Below are positions 1 to 7,003 of a DNA stretch of 36,320 nucleotides, in pieces. Every line of letters starts with the position of its first letter. Within the stretch, counting starts at the first letter, position 1. The position numbers were made by a program, and so were the translations under genes. The stretch lies in contig CALVHG010000027.1 of the NCBI GenBank assembly GCA_944327285.1, forward strand, positions 1-36,320, in the 5' to 3' direction. The notes beneath the pieces are model-generated. The model worked only from the letters and a program-made list of their open reading frames with translations. It was not told the origin of the DNA and made no database searches. This DNA is from an uncultured Desulfovibrio sp. GTDB taxonomy: Bacteria > Desulfobacterota > Desulfovibrionia > Desulfovibrionales > Desulfovibrionaceae.

Positions 1-72
1 GACCGCGTTTTTTTTTTTTTTTTTCAGGCCGTATGGTTTGAAATGCAAAGCGTTTCAAACTGAAAATGCTCT
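1..72 (+). repeat. Family A repeat, right half, with a T17 run
   Basis: The right end of the family A repeat is recognisable from CAGGCCGTATGG to the terminal GCTCT at 68-72, which is followed by A as in other copies. The internal stretch that reads CTTTTTCCGCGAAACGA in the best copy (19889-20036) is replaced here by 17 T residues at 8-24. The left half is outside the window. Bases 73-160 hold no gene that I can recognise. Confidence 0.75.
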
Positions 73-161
73 AAAGATAGCTATGCATCGATATGATACG
101 AGGAAAGAGGAGTTTCGCTTTCCGCGCGTCTTGTTGAGGAAACAGGTTAACAGATAAACAA

Positions 162-191
162 CAGGCCGATCATCGCAGGATGATCGGCCTG
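162..191 (-). terminator. Hairpin terminator after the sulfhydrylase gene
   Basis: A near-perfect stem of about 12 bp (CAGGCCGATCAT with ATGATCGGCCTG) lies 35 bases past the stop codon of the minus-strand gene. On the minus strand it is followed by the T-rich TGTTGTTTATC. The plus side also has a short T-rich tail, so it may work in both directions. Confidence 0.7.
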
Positions 192-226
192 TTTCTTTAT
201 GAAATCAGTGGGAGGGGAAGAGCACT

Positions 227-1492
227 TTACGCCTGTTCCAGCGCCTGATCGACATCGGCAAGGATGTCGTTGATATTTTCAAGCCCCACGGAAAAACGGA
301 CCATGCCGGGCGTGATGCCAGCATCGCGGAGCTGCTGATCCGAGAGCTGACGATGCGTGGAGCTGGCCGGATGGAGCACGCAGGAGCGGATATCCGCCAC
401 ATGCACCTGCAGGGATACGAGCTTGAGCGCATCGATGAAGCGGGCTCCGGCGTCGCGGCCGCCCTTGAGGCTGAAGGAAATAACGCCGCTGCATCCCTGC
501 GGCAGATATTTGTCGGCCAGCTCCTTGTGGGGATGTCCTTCTAGGCGGGGATAGGTGACGCTTTCCACCTTGGGGTGCGCCGCCAGATGACGGGCTACGG
601 CTTCGGCATTGGCGCAGTGCTGGTGCATGCGCAGGGGCAGGGTTTCCAGGCCGAGATTGAGGTAGAACGCTCCCTGCGGGGTCTGGCAGCAGCCGAGATC
701 GCGCATGAGCTGGACGCGCGCTTTGACGATGTAGGCGGCCTTGCCGAAGGTCTGCGTATAAATCAGGCCGTGATAGGAGGCGTCGGGCTCGGTAAATTCA
801 GGGAAGCGGCCCTGCGTCCAGTCAAAGCGGCCGCTGTCCACAATGACGCCGCCCATCTGAACAGCATGCCCGTCCATGTATTTGGTGGTGGAGTGCACAA
901 CGATGTCCGCGCCGAAATCAAAGGGGCGGCAGAGTATGGGCGTGGCAAAGGTATTATCGACGATCAACGGCAGGCCGTGACGGTGCGCCAGGGCGGCCAT
1001 GCGCTCGATATCCAGCACGTCCAGCGAGGGATTGGTCAGCGTTTCGCCGAAGATGGCGCGGGTTTCGGGGCGGATGGCCTTTTCGATTTCGGCGTCGGGG
1101 GCCGTCTGATCGACGAAGGTGACTTCGATCCCCATTTTCTTGAGCGTGACGGCAAACAGGTTGAAAGTGCCGCCGTAGATGCTGGCCGTGCTGATGATAT
1201 GGTCGCCGCTGCGGGCAATATTGAGAATAGCCAGCAGGTTTGCCGCCTGCCCCGATGCGGTGCACAGGGCGCCCACGCCGCCTTCGAGCTCGGCAATCTT
1301 GCGTTCCACGGCATCGATGGTGGGATTGGCCAGGCGTGTATAGAAAAAGCCTTCGTCCTGCAAATCGAACAGGCGCGCAACGGCGGCAGTGGATTCATAG
1401 GTGAAGGTCGTGCTCTGCGCGATGGGCAGGACGCGGGGTTCGCCGTTGCCGGGCGTATAGCCGCCGTGAAGACAAAGGGACTCTGGTTCCAT
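227..1492 (-). CDS. metY: O-acetylhomoserine sulfhydrylase (PLP-dependent)
   Basis: The 421-residue protein is a Cys/Met-metabolism PLP enzyme. It would make homocysteine from O-acetylhomoserine and sulfide in the cytoplasm, a direct sulfhydrylation route that suits a sulfide-producing organism. The PLP-binding lysine is K204 in HSTTKYMDGH, preceded by the VDNTFATP segment near 178-185; YTRLANPT near 51-58 and the FGETLTNPS loop near 148-156 are also typical. Length and the ending RFSVGLENINDILADVDQAL match the MetY subgroup. The ATG follows GAGGAATCC, a good ribosome-binding site. The gene stands alone and diverges from the hydrogenase operon. O-succinylhomoserine or O-acetylserine as substrate cannot be excluded from sequence alone. 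Confidence 0.93.
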   Translation of the reverse strand: MEPESLCLHGGYTPGNGEPRVLPIAQSTTFTYESTAAVARLFDLQDEGFFYTRLANPTIDAVERKIAELEGGVGALCTASGQAANLLAILNIARSGDHIISTASIYGGTFNLFAVTLKKMGIEVTFVDQTAPDAEIEKAIRPETRAIFGETLTNPSLDVLDIERMAALAHRHGLPLIVDNTFATPILCRPFDFGADIVVHSTTKYMDGHAVQMGGVIVDSGRFDWTQGRFPEFTEPDASYHGLIYTQTFGKAAYIVKARVQLMRDLGCCQTPQGAFYLNLGLETLPLRMHQHCANAEAVARHLAAHPKVESVTYPRLEGHPHKELADKYLPQGCSGVISFSLKGGRDAGARFIDALKLVSLQVHVADIRSCVLHPASSTHRQLSDQQLRDAGITPGMVRFSVGLENINDILADVDQALEQA

Positions 1493-1600
1493 GGATTCCT
1501 CGTGCGTGTTGCAATCCTGTGAAGGGGAGCTTCCGGCCCGTTACAGGGCACTCATGCCTCCCGCAGGGGATAATTTGTGTCTGTTATACGGACTTTTTGA

Positions 1601-1629
1601 AATGTTCATATCCTGAAAAGGAGAACATT
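1601..1629. promoter_or_regulatory. Inverted repeat upstream of metY, possible operator
   Basis: AATGTTC (1601-1607) and GAACATT (1623-1629) form a perfect 7-bp inverted repeat with 15 bases between the arms, about 110 bases before the metY start in an AT-richer stretch. A TATAAC hexamer on the minus strand lies just downstream. The spacing suits a dimeric repressor site, but chance cannot be ruled out. The rest of the 1493-1925 spacer shows no coding capacity that I trust. Confidence 0.25.
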
Positions 1630-1762
1630 CTGATATTCGCAGGCAGCGCAATAGAGGACGTTGGAAACGTTCTCTAATGAAATGCCTGTGAAATCAGTAG
1701 CGCATGGCCGAGGGCATGGCAAGTGCCGGGGGCGCTGTTTCCTGCCATCAGGGCAAACCGTA

Positions 1763-1791
1763 TTGACCATTTGCCTTTGGCGGGGTACGAT
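1763..1791 (+). promoter_or_regulatory. Sigma70-type promoter for the hydrogenase operon
   Basis: TTGACC at 1763-1768 and TACGAT at 1786-1791 are separated by 17 bases. Transcription would start near 1798, giving a leader of about 125 bases before the small-subunit start codon. Confidence 0.5.
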
Positions 1792-1925
1792 AGGCGCATA
1801 TCGGCATGGTTGGAGCCTTTTTCCTGTTTGCTTCCGGCAGATGGACGAAAAGGGCGGGAGGTTCATGCGTAATATCCCGACCGGGATGTTGCGTGGAAGT
1901 TTTCATTTTTGCCAGGAGGCACAGT

Positions 1926-2873
1926 ATGCGTATTGCCGTGGGACTGGGCAAAACGGATGGTCAGGCGCGCCTTGAGCGCCAGGGTATCAGCCGTCGAGAT
2001 TTCATGAAGTTTTGCACCGCCGTTGCGGTGACGATGGGGCTCGGCCCTTCAATGGCTTCCGAAGTGGCGGCGGCCCTTACCGGTAAACGCGCCTCCGTGG
2101 TCTACCTGCACTGCGCTGAGTGCACGGGCTGCTCCGAGGCGCTGCTGCGCACGTATAAGCCGTTCATCGACTCCCTCATTCTCGACACCATTTCCCTTGA
2201 TTATCACGAAACCATCATGGCTGCCGCCGGCGAAGCCGCCGAGGAAGCGCTGGACAAGGCCATCAAGAATCCCGACGGCTATATCGCCGTGGTGGAAGGC
2301 GCCATTCCCATGGCTGATGGCGGCAAGTTCGGCTATGTGGGCGGGCATACCATGTATGACCTCTGCAAGCGCGTGCTGCCCGGCGCCAAGGCCGTGATTA
2401 CCATGGGCACCTGTGCCGCTTACGGCGGCGTGCAGGCCGCCAAGCCCAATCCGACCGGCTCCGTGGGCGTTAACGAGGCCTTTGCCGACATGGGCGTCAA
2501 GGCTATCAACCTCCCCGGCTGTCCGCCCAACCCCCTGAACTTCGTCGGTACGGTGGTGGCCTTCCTGCAGGGTCGCGAAATCCGTCTTGACGAGCTGGGC
2601 CGTCCGCTCATGTTCTTCGGCAAGACCGTGCACGAACTGTGCGAGCGTCTGCCGCACTTTGAGGCCGGCGAATTTGCTCCTTCCTTTGATTCCGAAGAAG
2701 CTCGCAAGGGCTGGTGTCTCTACGATCTCGGCTGTAAGGGCCCCAGCACGTACAACAACTGCCCCAAGGTCCTCTTTAACGATACCAACTGGCCCGTGCG
2801 TGCCGGTCATCCCTGCATCGGCTGCAGCGAGCCCGGCTTCTGGGACGAACTGACGCCCTTCTATAAGAACTAG
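1926..2873 (+). CDS. hynB: Periplasmic [NiFe] hydrogenase small subunit
   Basis: This 315-residue protein carries the iron-sulfur relay of a periplasmic uptake hydrogenase (H2 to protons and electrons, usually passed to periplasmic cytochromes c). A Tat signal is visible as SRRDFMK at residues 22-28, followed by a hydrophobic stretch and a cleavage region near 50. The proximal-cluster motif CAECTGCSE is at 63-71. The C-terminal part has GPSTYNNCP and [14 protein letters not shown], which bind the distal and medial clusters. I chose ATG 1926 because AGGAGG sits at 1914-1919 and the Tat signal begins there; the frame is open upstream but carries no such signal. The large-subunit gene follows after 11 bases, its ribosome-binding site overlapping the stop codon. 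The partner protein shows this is not the [NiFeSe] type. Confidence 0.95.
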   Translation: MRIAVGLGKTDGQARLERQGISRRDFMKFCTAVAVTMGLGPSMASEVAAALTGKRASVVYLHCAECTGCSEALLRTYKPFIDSLILDTISLDYHETIMAAAGEAAEEALDKAIKNPDGYIAVVEGAIPMADGGKFGYVGGHTMYDLCKRVLPGAKAVITMGTCAAYGGVQAAKPNPTGSVGVNEAFADMGVKAINLPGCPPNPLNFVGTVVAFLQGREIRLDELGRPLMFFGKTVHELCERLPHFEAGEFAPSFDSEEARKGWCLYDLGCKGPSTYNNCPKVLFNDTNWPVRAGHPCIGCSEPGFWDELTPFYKN

Positions 2874-2884
2874 GAGCATTCTCC

Positions 2885-4570
2885 ATGAGCGAAATCAAGA
2901 AAACGCCCCAGAGCAACTACAGCGGTTCGGTGGTCGTCGACCCCCTGACCCGTATTGAAGGCCACCTCCGTATTGAAGTGGAAGTGGAAAACGGCAAGAT
3001 TAAGGATGCCCGCAGCTGCGGAACTCTGTTCCGCGGTCTGGAAACCATCCTCAAGGGCCGTGATCCCCGCGATGCCCAGCATTTCACCCAGCGCACCTGC
3101 GGCGTGTGTACCTATACCCACGCGCTGGCGTCCACCCGCGCTTTGGAAGACGCCATCAAGGTGAGCATTCCCGCCAATGCCACCTATATCCGCAACCTGG
3201 TGCTGGGTCTGCTGTTCATGCACGACCATCTCGTGCACTTCTATCATCTGCATGCCCTCGACTGGGTGGACGTGACCGCCGCGCTAGCCGCTGATCCGGC
3301 CAAGACCGCGCAGCTGGCTTCCTCCATTTCTCCCCGTCCTGCCAAGGCTGCCGATTTCAAGGCCGTGAAGGAACGCCTCCAGGCTTTCGTCAACACCGGT
3401 CAGCTCGGCCCCTTCACCAACGCCTACTTCCTGGGCGGTCATCCGTCCTACTACCTGTCGCCCGAAGCTAACCTGCTGGCGACGGCGCACTACCTCGAAG
3501 CCCTGCGCATGCAGGTCAAAACGGCTCGCGCCATGGCCGTGTTCGGCGCCAAGAACCCGCATCCGCAGTTCCTGATCGCCGGCGGCGTGACCTGTTACGA
3601 GTCCCTGACCCCGGCCCGCATCAAAGAATTTACTGACCTTTACAAGGAATCCCGCAAGTTCATCGAGGAAGTCTACATCCCCGATCTGCTGCTTGTGGCC
3701 AGTCAGTACAAGGATTGGGCGGCCATCGGCGGCACCGAAAACTTCATGGCCTTCGGCGAATTCCCGGCCGTGGGCGGTGAACGCGACCTCAATTCGCGCT
3801 GGCTCAAGCACGGCGTGATTCTCAATCGCAAGCTCGATGCCGTGCAGCCCATGGATCCCAGCAAGATTGCCGAACATGTGCGGCACAGCTGGTACGAAGG
3901 CGATCAGGCCCGCACGCCTTATGAAGGGGAAACCAAACCCGCCTTCACCAAGATGGGCGACAAGGATCGCTATTCCTGGCTCAAGGCCCCCCGTTACGAC
4001 GGTATTGCTATGGAAACTGGTCCTCTGGCGCAGGTGCTTGTCAGCTACGCGCACAAGCATCCCGCCATTGTGCCGCTGGTCGATTACGTGCTCAAGCAGC
4101 TCAACGTCGGCCCCGAAGCTCTGTTCTCCACGCTTGGCCGTACGGCCGCCCGCGGTATCGAAACTCTGGCCATTGCCCAGCAGGTGGAAAACTGGATCAA
4201 CGACTTCCAGACCAACATCGACAAGGGCGACAAGAAGATCGCGGAAAACTGCGAAATTCCCGACAAGCCCTGCCGCGGCGTGGGCTTCGTCAATGCGCCT
4301 CGCGGCGGTCTGTCTCACTGGATCTGCATCGACGATCAGAAGATTTCCAACTTCCAGCTCGTCGTGCCGACCACGTGGAATCTTGGTCCCAGAGATGCGA
4401 AGCACGTCATGAGCGCCGCCGAGCATGCTCTTGTGGGCACGCCCATTGCCGATCCCAAGCGCCCGGTGGAAATCCTGCGCACCATTCACTCCTTTGACCC
4501 GTGCATCGCCTGCGCCGTCCACGTCATTGACGGTCAGACCAACGAAGTGCATCAGTTCAAGGTTCTGTAG
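2885..4570 (+). CDS. hynA: Periplasmic [NiFe] hydrogenase large subunit
   Basis: This 561-residue protein holds the Ni-Fe active site. The N-terminal ligand motif RTCGVCTYTH has C72 and C75, and the C-terminal motif DPCIACAVH has C540 and C543. The first active-site Cys of the C-terminal pair is encoded by TGC and not TGA, so this is an ordinary [NiFe] enzyme and not [NiFeSe]. After H546 comes a 15-residue tail (VIDGQTNEVHQFKVL), the expected peptide removed by a maturation protease once nickel is inserted. It has no export signal of its own and would ride with the Tat-exported small subunit. The ribosome-binding site AGGAG overlaps the small-subunit stop codon, which implies tight co-translation. 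Confidence 0.96.
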   Translation: MSEIKKTPQSNYSGSVVVDPLTRIEGHLRIEVEVENGKIKDARSCGTLFRGLETILKGRDPRDAQHFTQRTCGVCTYTHALASTRALEDAIKVSIPANATYIRNLVLGLLFMHDHLVHFYHLHALDWVDVTAALAADPAKTAQLASSISPRPAKAADFKAVKERLQAFVNTGQLGPFTNAYFLGGHPSYYLSPEANLLATAHYLEALRMQVKTARAMAVFGAKNPHPQFLIAGGVTCYESLTPARIKEFTDLYKESRKFIEEVYIPDLLLVASQYKDWAAIGGTENFMAFGEFPAVGGERDLNSRWLKHGVILNRKLDAVQPMDPSKIAEHVRHSWYEGDQARTPYEGETKPAFTKMGDKDRYSWLKAPRYDGIAMETGPLAQVLVSYAHKHPAIVPLVDYVLKQLNVGPEALFSTLGRTAARGIETLAIAQQVENWINDFQTNIDKGDKKIAENCEIPDKPCRGVGFVNAPRGGLSHWICIDDQKISNFQLVVPTTWNLGPRDAKHVMSAAEHALVGTPIADPKRPVEILRTIHSFDPCIACAVHVIDGQTNEVHQFKVL

Positions 4571-4585
4571 TCCGTAATGCTGAAA

Positions 4586-4623
4586 GAGGCGGCTTGCCCC
4601 GGCGAGCCGCCTCTTTCTTTTTT
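4586..4623 (+). terminator. Strong terminator after hynA
   Basis: The stem GAGGCGGCT / AGCCGCCTC (4586-4594 with 4605-4613) is followed directly by TTTCTTTTTT. It lies 15 bases after the hynA stop and before the protease gene, so most transcripts probably end here. Confidence 0.9.
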
Positions 4624-4641
4624 AGCGAACAGTGACGGAAC

Positions 4642-4678
4642 AAAAAGCCCCTTGCGTGCGCGCGCACAGGGGCTTTTT
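4642..4678 (+). terminator. Second hairpin between hynA and hynC
   Basis: AAAAAGCCCCT (4642-4652) pairs perfectly with AGGGGCTTTTT (4668-4678), with T residues in the 3' arm; the symmetry means it can act on both strands. A third perfect 10-bp stem, CCTTTCCCGG / CCGGGAAAGG, follows at 4692-4718 without a T-run. Confidence 0.7.
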
Positions 4679-4804
4679 CTCTCTCCGGTATCCTTTCCCG
4701 GAAATGCTCCGGGAAAGGAAGGCTCTGCGACGCTCAAAAGGGCCTTGTTTCTCCAATACGCGCGCATGCGCAGGAGAAAAAAGACGCCCATGCAAGGAAA
4801 TCTT

Positions 4805-5311
4805 ATGGAAACTATTTCTTCGACGGATACCGTGCTGATTCTCGGCGTCGGCAATACCTTGTTGACGGATGAAGGCTTTGGCATGCGCGCCGTGGCCTGG
4901 CTGCGGGATCAGTATGACTGGCCCGCCAATGTGACATTGCAGGAGGGCGGCACGCAGGGCCTCATGCTGATGACGGCCATTCAGGAGTGTTCGGTACTGA
5001 TTGTGCTGGATGTGGTGCTTGGCGGGCAGGAACCCGGCACCATCTATCTTCTGGAAAATGACGATCTTCGTAAAAGCCTCAGCTTTCGGGATTCCATGCA
5101 TCAGACGGATCTGGTCGATACGCTGGCAACCTGCGAGCTTATCGGCTGCCGTCCCCAGACTATTGCTTTCGGCCTTGAGCCCTACGATTTCCGTACCATG
5201 CACCCGGAGATCAGCCCGCAGGCCGAGGCGCGACTGCCAGAATTCTGTCGCAAGGTTGTTGCGGAACTTGCCCGGCGCGGCCTGCACGCCACGGAAAAGG
5301 CTACGCACTAG
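4805..5311 (+). CDS. hynC: Hydrogenase maturation protease
   Basis: The 168-residue product belongs to the HyaD/HybD endopeptidase family, which checks nickel insertion and removes the C-terminal tail of the large subunit. LILGVGNTLLTDEGFG near residues 10-25 carries the family Glu/Asp ligand region, and VLDVVLGG plus DSMHQTDLVDTL supply the other expected elements, including the Asp and His thought to bind nickel. I chose ATG 4805 because AAGGAA precedes it by five bases; ATG 4790, in frame and five codons upstream, is a second option. Three hairpins lie between hynA and this gene, so it is probably made at lower level than the structural genes or from its own promoter. The symbol follows Desulfovibrio usage. 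Confidence 0.88.
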   Translation: METISSTDTVLILGVGNTLLTDEGFGMRAVAWLRDQYDWPANVTLQEGGTQGLMLMTAIQECSVLIVLDVVLGGQEPGTIYLLENDDLRKSLSFRDSMHQTDLVDTLATCELIGCRPQTIAFGLEPYDFRTMHPEISPQAEARLPEFCRKVVAELARRGLHATEKATH

Positions 5312-5492
5312 GGCCTGTTAACACAAATTTACAATTTATTTCAAATAAATAGAAATGTCGGACGCTCCTGTTCTCTCTGAAAAAGCGCGCTGGGGAAGGG
5401 ATGGGGGGCCTGGGGGGAAGGGAAACACCTCTCGCGCGAGCAGAGGGGGTTCCCTTCCCCCCAAACAACGTACGAATAGTGGTAACAGGCCC
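5309..5492 (+). repeat. MITE-like element with GGGCCTGTTA ends
   Basis: The element starts GGGCCTGTTAACAC (5311-5324) and ends GTGGTAACAGGCCC (5479-5492), an imperfect terminal inverted repeat of about 14 bp. It holds an AT-rich inner palindrome (ATTTATTTCAAATAAAT) and one complete family B repeat. Its first base overlaps the hynC stop codon. There is no room for a transposase. A related block lies in reverse at 27700-27970. Confidence 0.6.
5381..5466 (+). repeat. Family B repeat, copy 1
   Basis: AAAAGCGCGCTGGGGAAGG opens the copy. The central stem GGGGGGAAGGGAA (5412-5424) pairs perfectly with TTCCCTTCCCCCC (5450-5462). It lies inside the larger element at 5309-5492. Confidence 0.75.
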
Positions 5493-5494
5493 TG

Positions 5495-5585
5495 GAGCGT
5501 TTCAACTTTAAAAAAGGTAAAACGCGAGGCGGCGGCACAGCGCCGCCCGGCCCAGAGTGAGCGGAAAAACCAGGCTTTTTCCGCT
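5495..5585 (+). repeat. Family A repeat, copy 2, left part
   Basis: The copy starts GAGCGTTTCAAC and includes the conserved GGCGGCGGCACAGCGCCGCC hairpin and the GCGGAAAAA...TTTTTCCGC palindrome. It stops after CCGCT, so the right arm is missing. It follows the 5309-5492 element directly. Confidence 0.75.
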
Positions 5586-5663
5586 TATTTTTTTATTTTA
5601 CCGGGGGACGGATGCCGCGAGGGAAAGCGATTGCGCTCCCGGAGAGCTTCATTGTTCAGATAA

Positions 5664-5754
5664 AAGCGCGTTGGGGGAAGGATGGGGGGCCGGGGGAAGG
5701 AAACACACTTGCGCGCCAGCCAAGGGGGTTTCCTTCCCCCGGAGGAACGCGCTT
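5664..5754. repeat. Family B repeat, copy 2, complete
   Basis: This is the cleanest copy. It is 91 bp, with perfect 9-bp terminal inverted repeats AAGCGCGTT (5664-5672) and AACGCGCTT (5746-5754) and an inner 13-bp perfect stem (5692-5704 with 5728-5740). The right end overlaps the last base of the fdhD stop codon. Read on the minus strand, the structure ends in CTTTTATC, so it may serve as the fdhD terminator. Confidence 0.8.
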
Positions 5755-6539
5755 CAAAAGACGATGCAGCCGTTGTCGTGGTAGATATCGAAGCCGGAGG
5801 TGCGGACGTTGCCCAGCAGGGTAAGCCCTGTGGCGCGGGCGAGATCGATGGAGGCGGCCATGGCGCGGGACAGGGAGGCAAGAATGGGGAATCCGGCGCG
5901 CAGGGCCTTGTGGACGATTTCCGAGGCAATGCGACCGCTGGAAAGCACCATCAGATCCCGGCGTTCCAGATTGTGCCGCAGGGCGTAGCCGATCAGCGTA
6001 TCAATGGCGTTGTGGCGGCCGATGTCCATGCAGAAGAAGACAAGCCCCTTGCGATCCAGCAGCGCCGCATTGTGACAGCCGCCGGTAAGATGAAAGATTT
6101 CCGAACGGGCATCCAGCGTCTGAGCGGCTTCCATGATGCGCCGCGCTTCCCATGAGGGCGTCGCGGGACGGGGAAGCCGGGGGAGCGCGCGAGCCTGAAG
6201 AGGCACGCTCCAGCCCAGCGCCGAGGTCAGCGTCAGGGGGGCTGCGTTCGGGGCTGTGTTCAGTTGCACGCGGGCCTCGCAGGCGGCGTCGGTCTGCGGC
6301 ACGATGTCCAGCGCGGCAATATCCCGCACGCCGTTGATGACGCCGCAGGAAAAGAGAAAGCCGGTTACCAGCTCCGGCATATGTTCGCCAGAACAGGCCA
6401 TGCGCACAAAGGGCGCGCCGCCGATGTAAATGGTCAGCGCGGTTTCCGCGCAGGTCGCGAAACTGCGCTGCTGCCGTTGCGAGCCGTCGTAATGCTCCAC
6501 AGCATACTGACGGACAAGGCGGGATGCGGCATCATTCAT
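5754..6539 (-). CDS. fdhD: FdhD-like protein lacking the CXXC motif
   Basis: The protein (261 residues from this start) matches FdhD, which passes sulfur from a cysteine desulfurase to the molybdenum or tungsten cofactor of formate dehydrogenases. The family core is clear: LTGGCHNAAL, DIGRHNAIDTLIGYAL and the LSSGRIASEIVHKA segment. The cysteine pair of the E. coli loop (CGVC) is absent. In its place the sequence reads GWSVPLQARALPR, and the only cysteine near the active region is that in GGCH. It may use another chemistry or have another role. The start is uncertain among ATG 6548, 6545 and 6539; I prefer 6539 because AGGAT lies nine bases upstream. It overlaps the end of the VOC gene, so the two are coupled. 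No formate dehydrogenase gene is in the window. Confidence 0.85.
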   Translation of the reverse strand: MNDAASRLVRQYAVEHYDGSQRQQRSFATCAETALTIYIGGAPFVRMACSGEHMPELVTGFLFSCGVINGVRDIAALDIVPQTDAACEARVQLNTAPNAAPLTLTSALGWSVPLQARALPRLPRPATPSWEARRIMEAAQTLDARSEIFHLTGGCHNAALLDRKGLVFFCMDIGRHNAIDTLIGYALRHNLERRDLMVLSSGRIASEIVHKALRAGFPILASLSRAMAASIDLARATGLTLLGNVRTSGFDIYHDNGCIVF

Positions 6540-6942
6540 TGTCATCATCCTGTTGCGGCGGAGACTGCCGGAAAAATTCGATGAGTTCCACGGGCGCGCC
6601 GTTGTGTTCGATCATGGCGACGCGCACGCCTTCGGATGGCTCTGTGGGCGGCGTCAGAATAACAAAATCGTGTCGGCGCAGTTCCTGCTCAAGATGACGC
6701 ACTTCAAAGGCAACATGGGGGACGCGCTGCACCAGCGGGTGCACGGGACTGCCCTGTTCAAAGCGCATCCATTCGATGCCGAAGGGGCTTGTGGAGAATC
6801 CGGACACGTACATGCCGAGATGGGGAATATGAATTTCTCCGGGCATGATCGCCGTGGTCGGAATGCCTGTGTGATGATATTTCCAGTGCCAGCGGGCGAT
6901 GCATTCGGCCGCTTCATGATCGAGCCTGACAGAGGGTTTCAT
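6532..6942 (-). CDS. Glyoxalase/VOC-fold protein
   Basis: The 136-residue product looks like a single vicinal-oxygen-chelate domain protein. RVPHVAFEVRHLEQELRRHDFVIL followed by GVRVAMIEHNGAPVELIEF is the usual C-terminal half, with His and Glu in metal-binding positions. The substrate is not predictable. I chose ATG 6942 over the longer open frame because the family alignment begins there, though its ribosome-binding site is weak (CGGAA). A perfect 13-bp hairpin covers the leader just upstream. The 3' end overlaps fdhD and ends in an acidic tail (QQDDDNE). Confidence 0.7.
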   Translation of the reverse strand: MKPSVRLDHEAAECIARWHWKYHHTGIPTTAIMPGEIHIPHLGMYVSGFSTSPFGIEWMRFEQGSPVHPLVQRVPHVAFEVRHLEQELRRHDFVILTPPTEPSEGVRVAMIEHNGAPVELIEFFRQSPPQQDDDNE

Positions 6943-6955
6943 GGCATGGTGTGTT

Positions 6956-6993
6956 CCGAAAGGGGATTCTCCTGGGTGGAAATCCCCTTTCGG
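6956..6993. other. Perfect 13-bp hairpin between two minus-strand genes
   Basis: CCGAAAGGGGATT (6956-6968) pairs with AATCCCCTTTCGG (6981-6993). The T-rich tail (ACTGTTTTTATTA) is on the plus-strand side, although both neighbouring genes are on the minus strand. For them it sits in the leader of the VOC gene and ends at the weak ribosome-binding site. Confidence 0.55.
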
Positions 6994-7003
6994 ACTGTTT
7001 TTA

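Noticed and set aside
1493..1660. SAM riboswitch upstream of metY
   Set aside because: I found no convincing multi-stem consensus or leader terminator; only a short inverted repeat is visible.
1661..1975. Short frames in the metY-hynB spacer on both strands
   Set aside because: They cross the predicted promoter, have no ribosome-binding site and resemble no protein.
2885..4570. Selenocysteine-containing [NiFeSe] hydrogenase
   Set aside because: The C-terminal ligand codon is TGC, not TGA, and no interruption of the frame is present.
5309..5754. CRISPR array, suggested by clustered repeats
   Set aside because: The repeats are long, of different families, irregularly spaced and carry terminal inverted repeats; there are no uniform spacers or cas genes.
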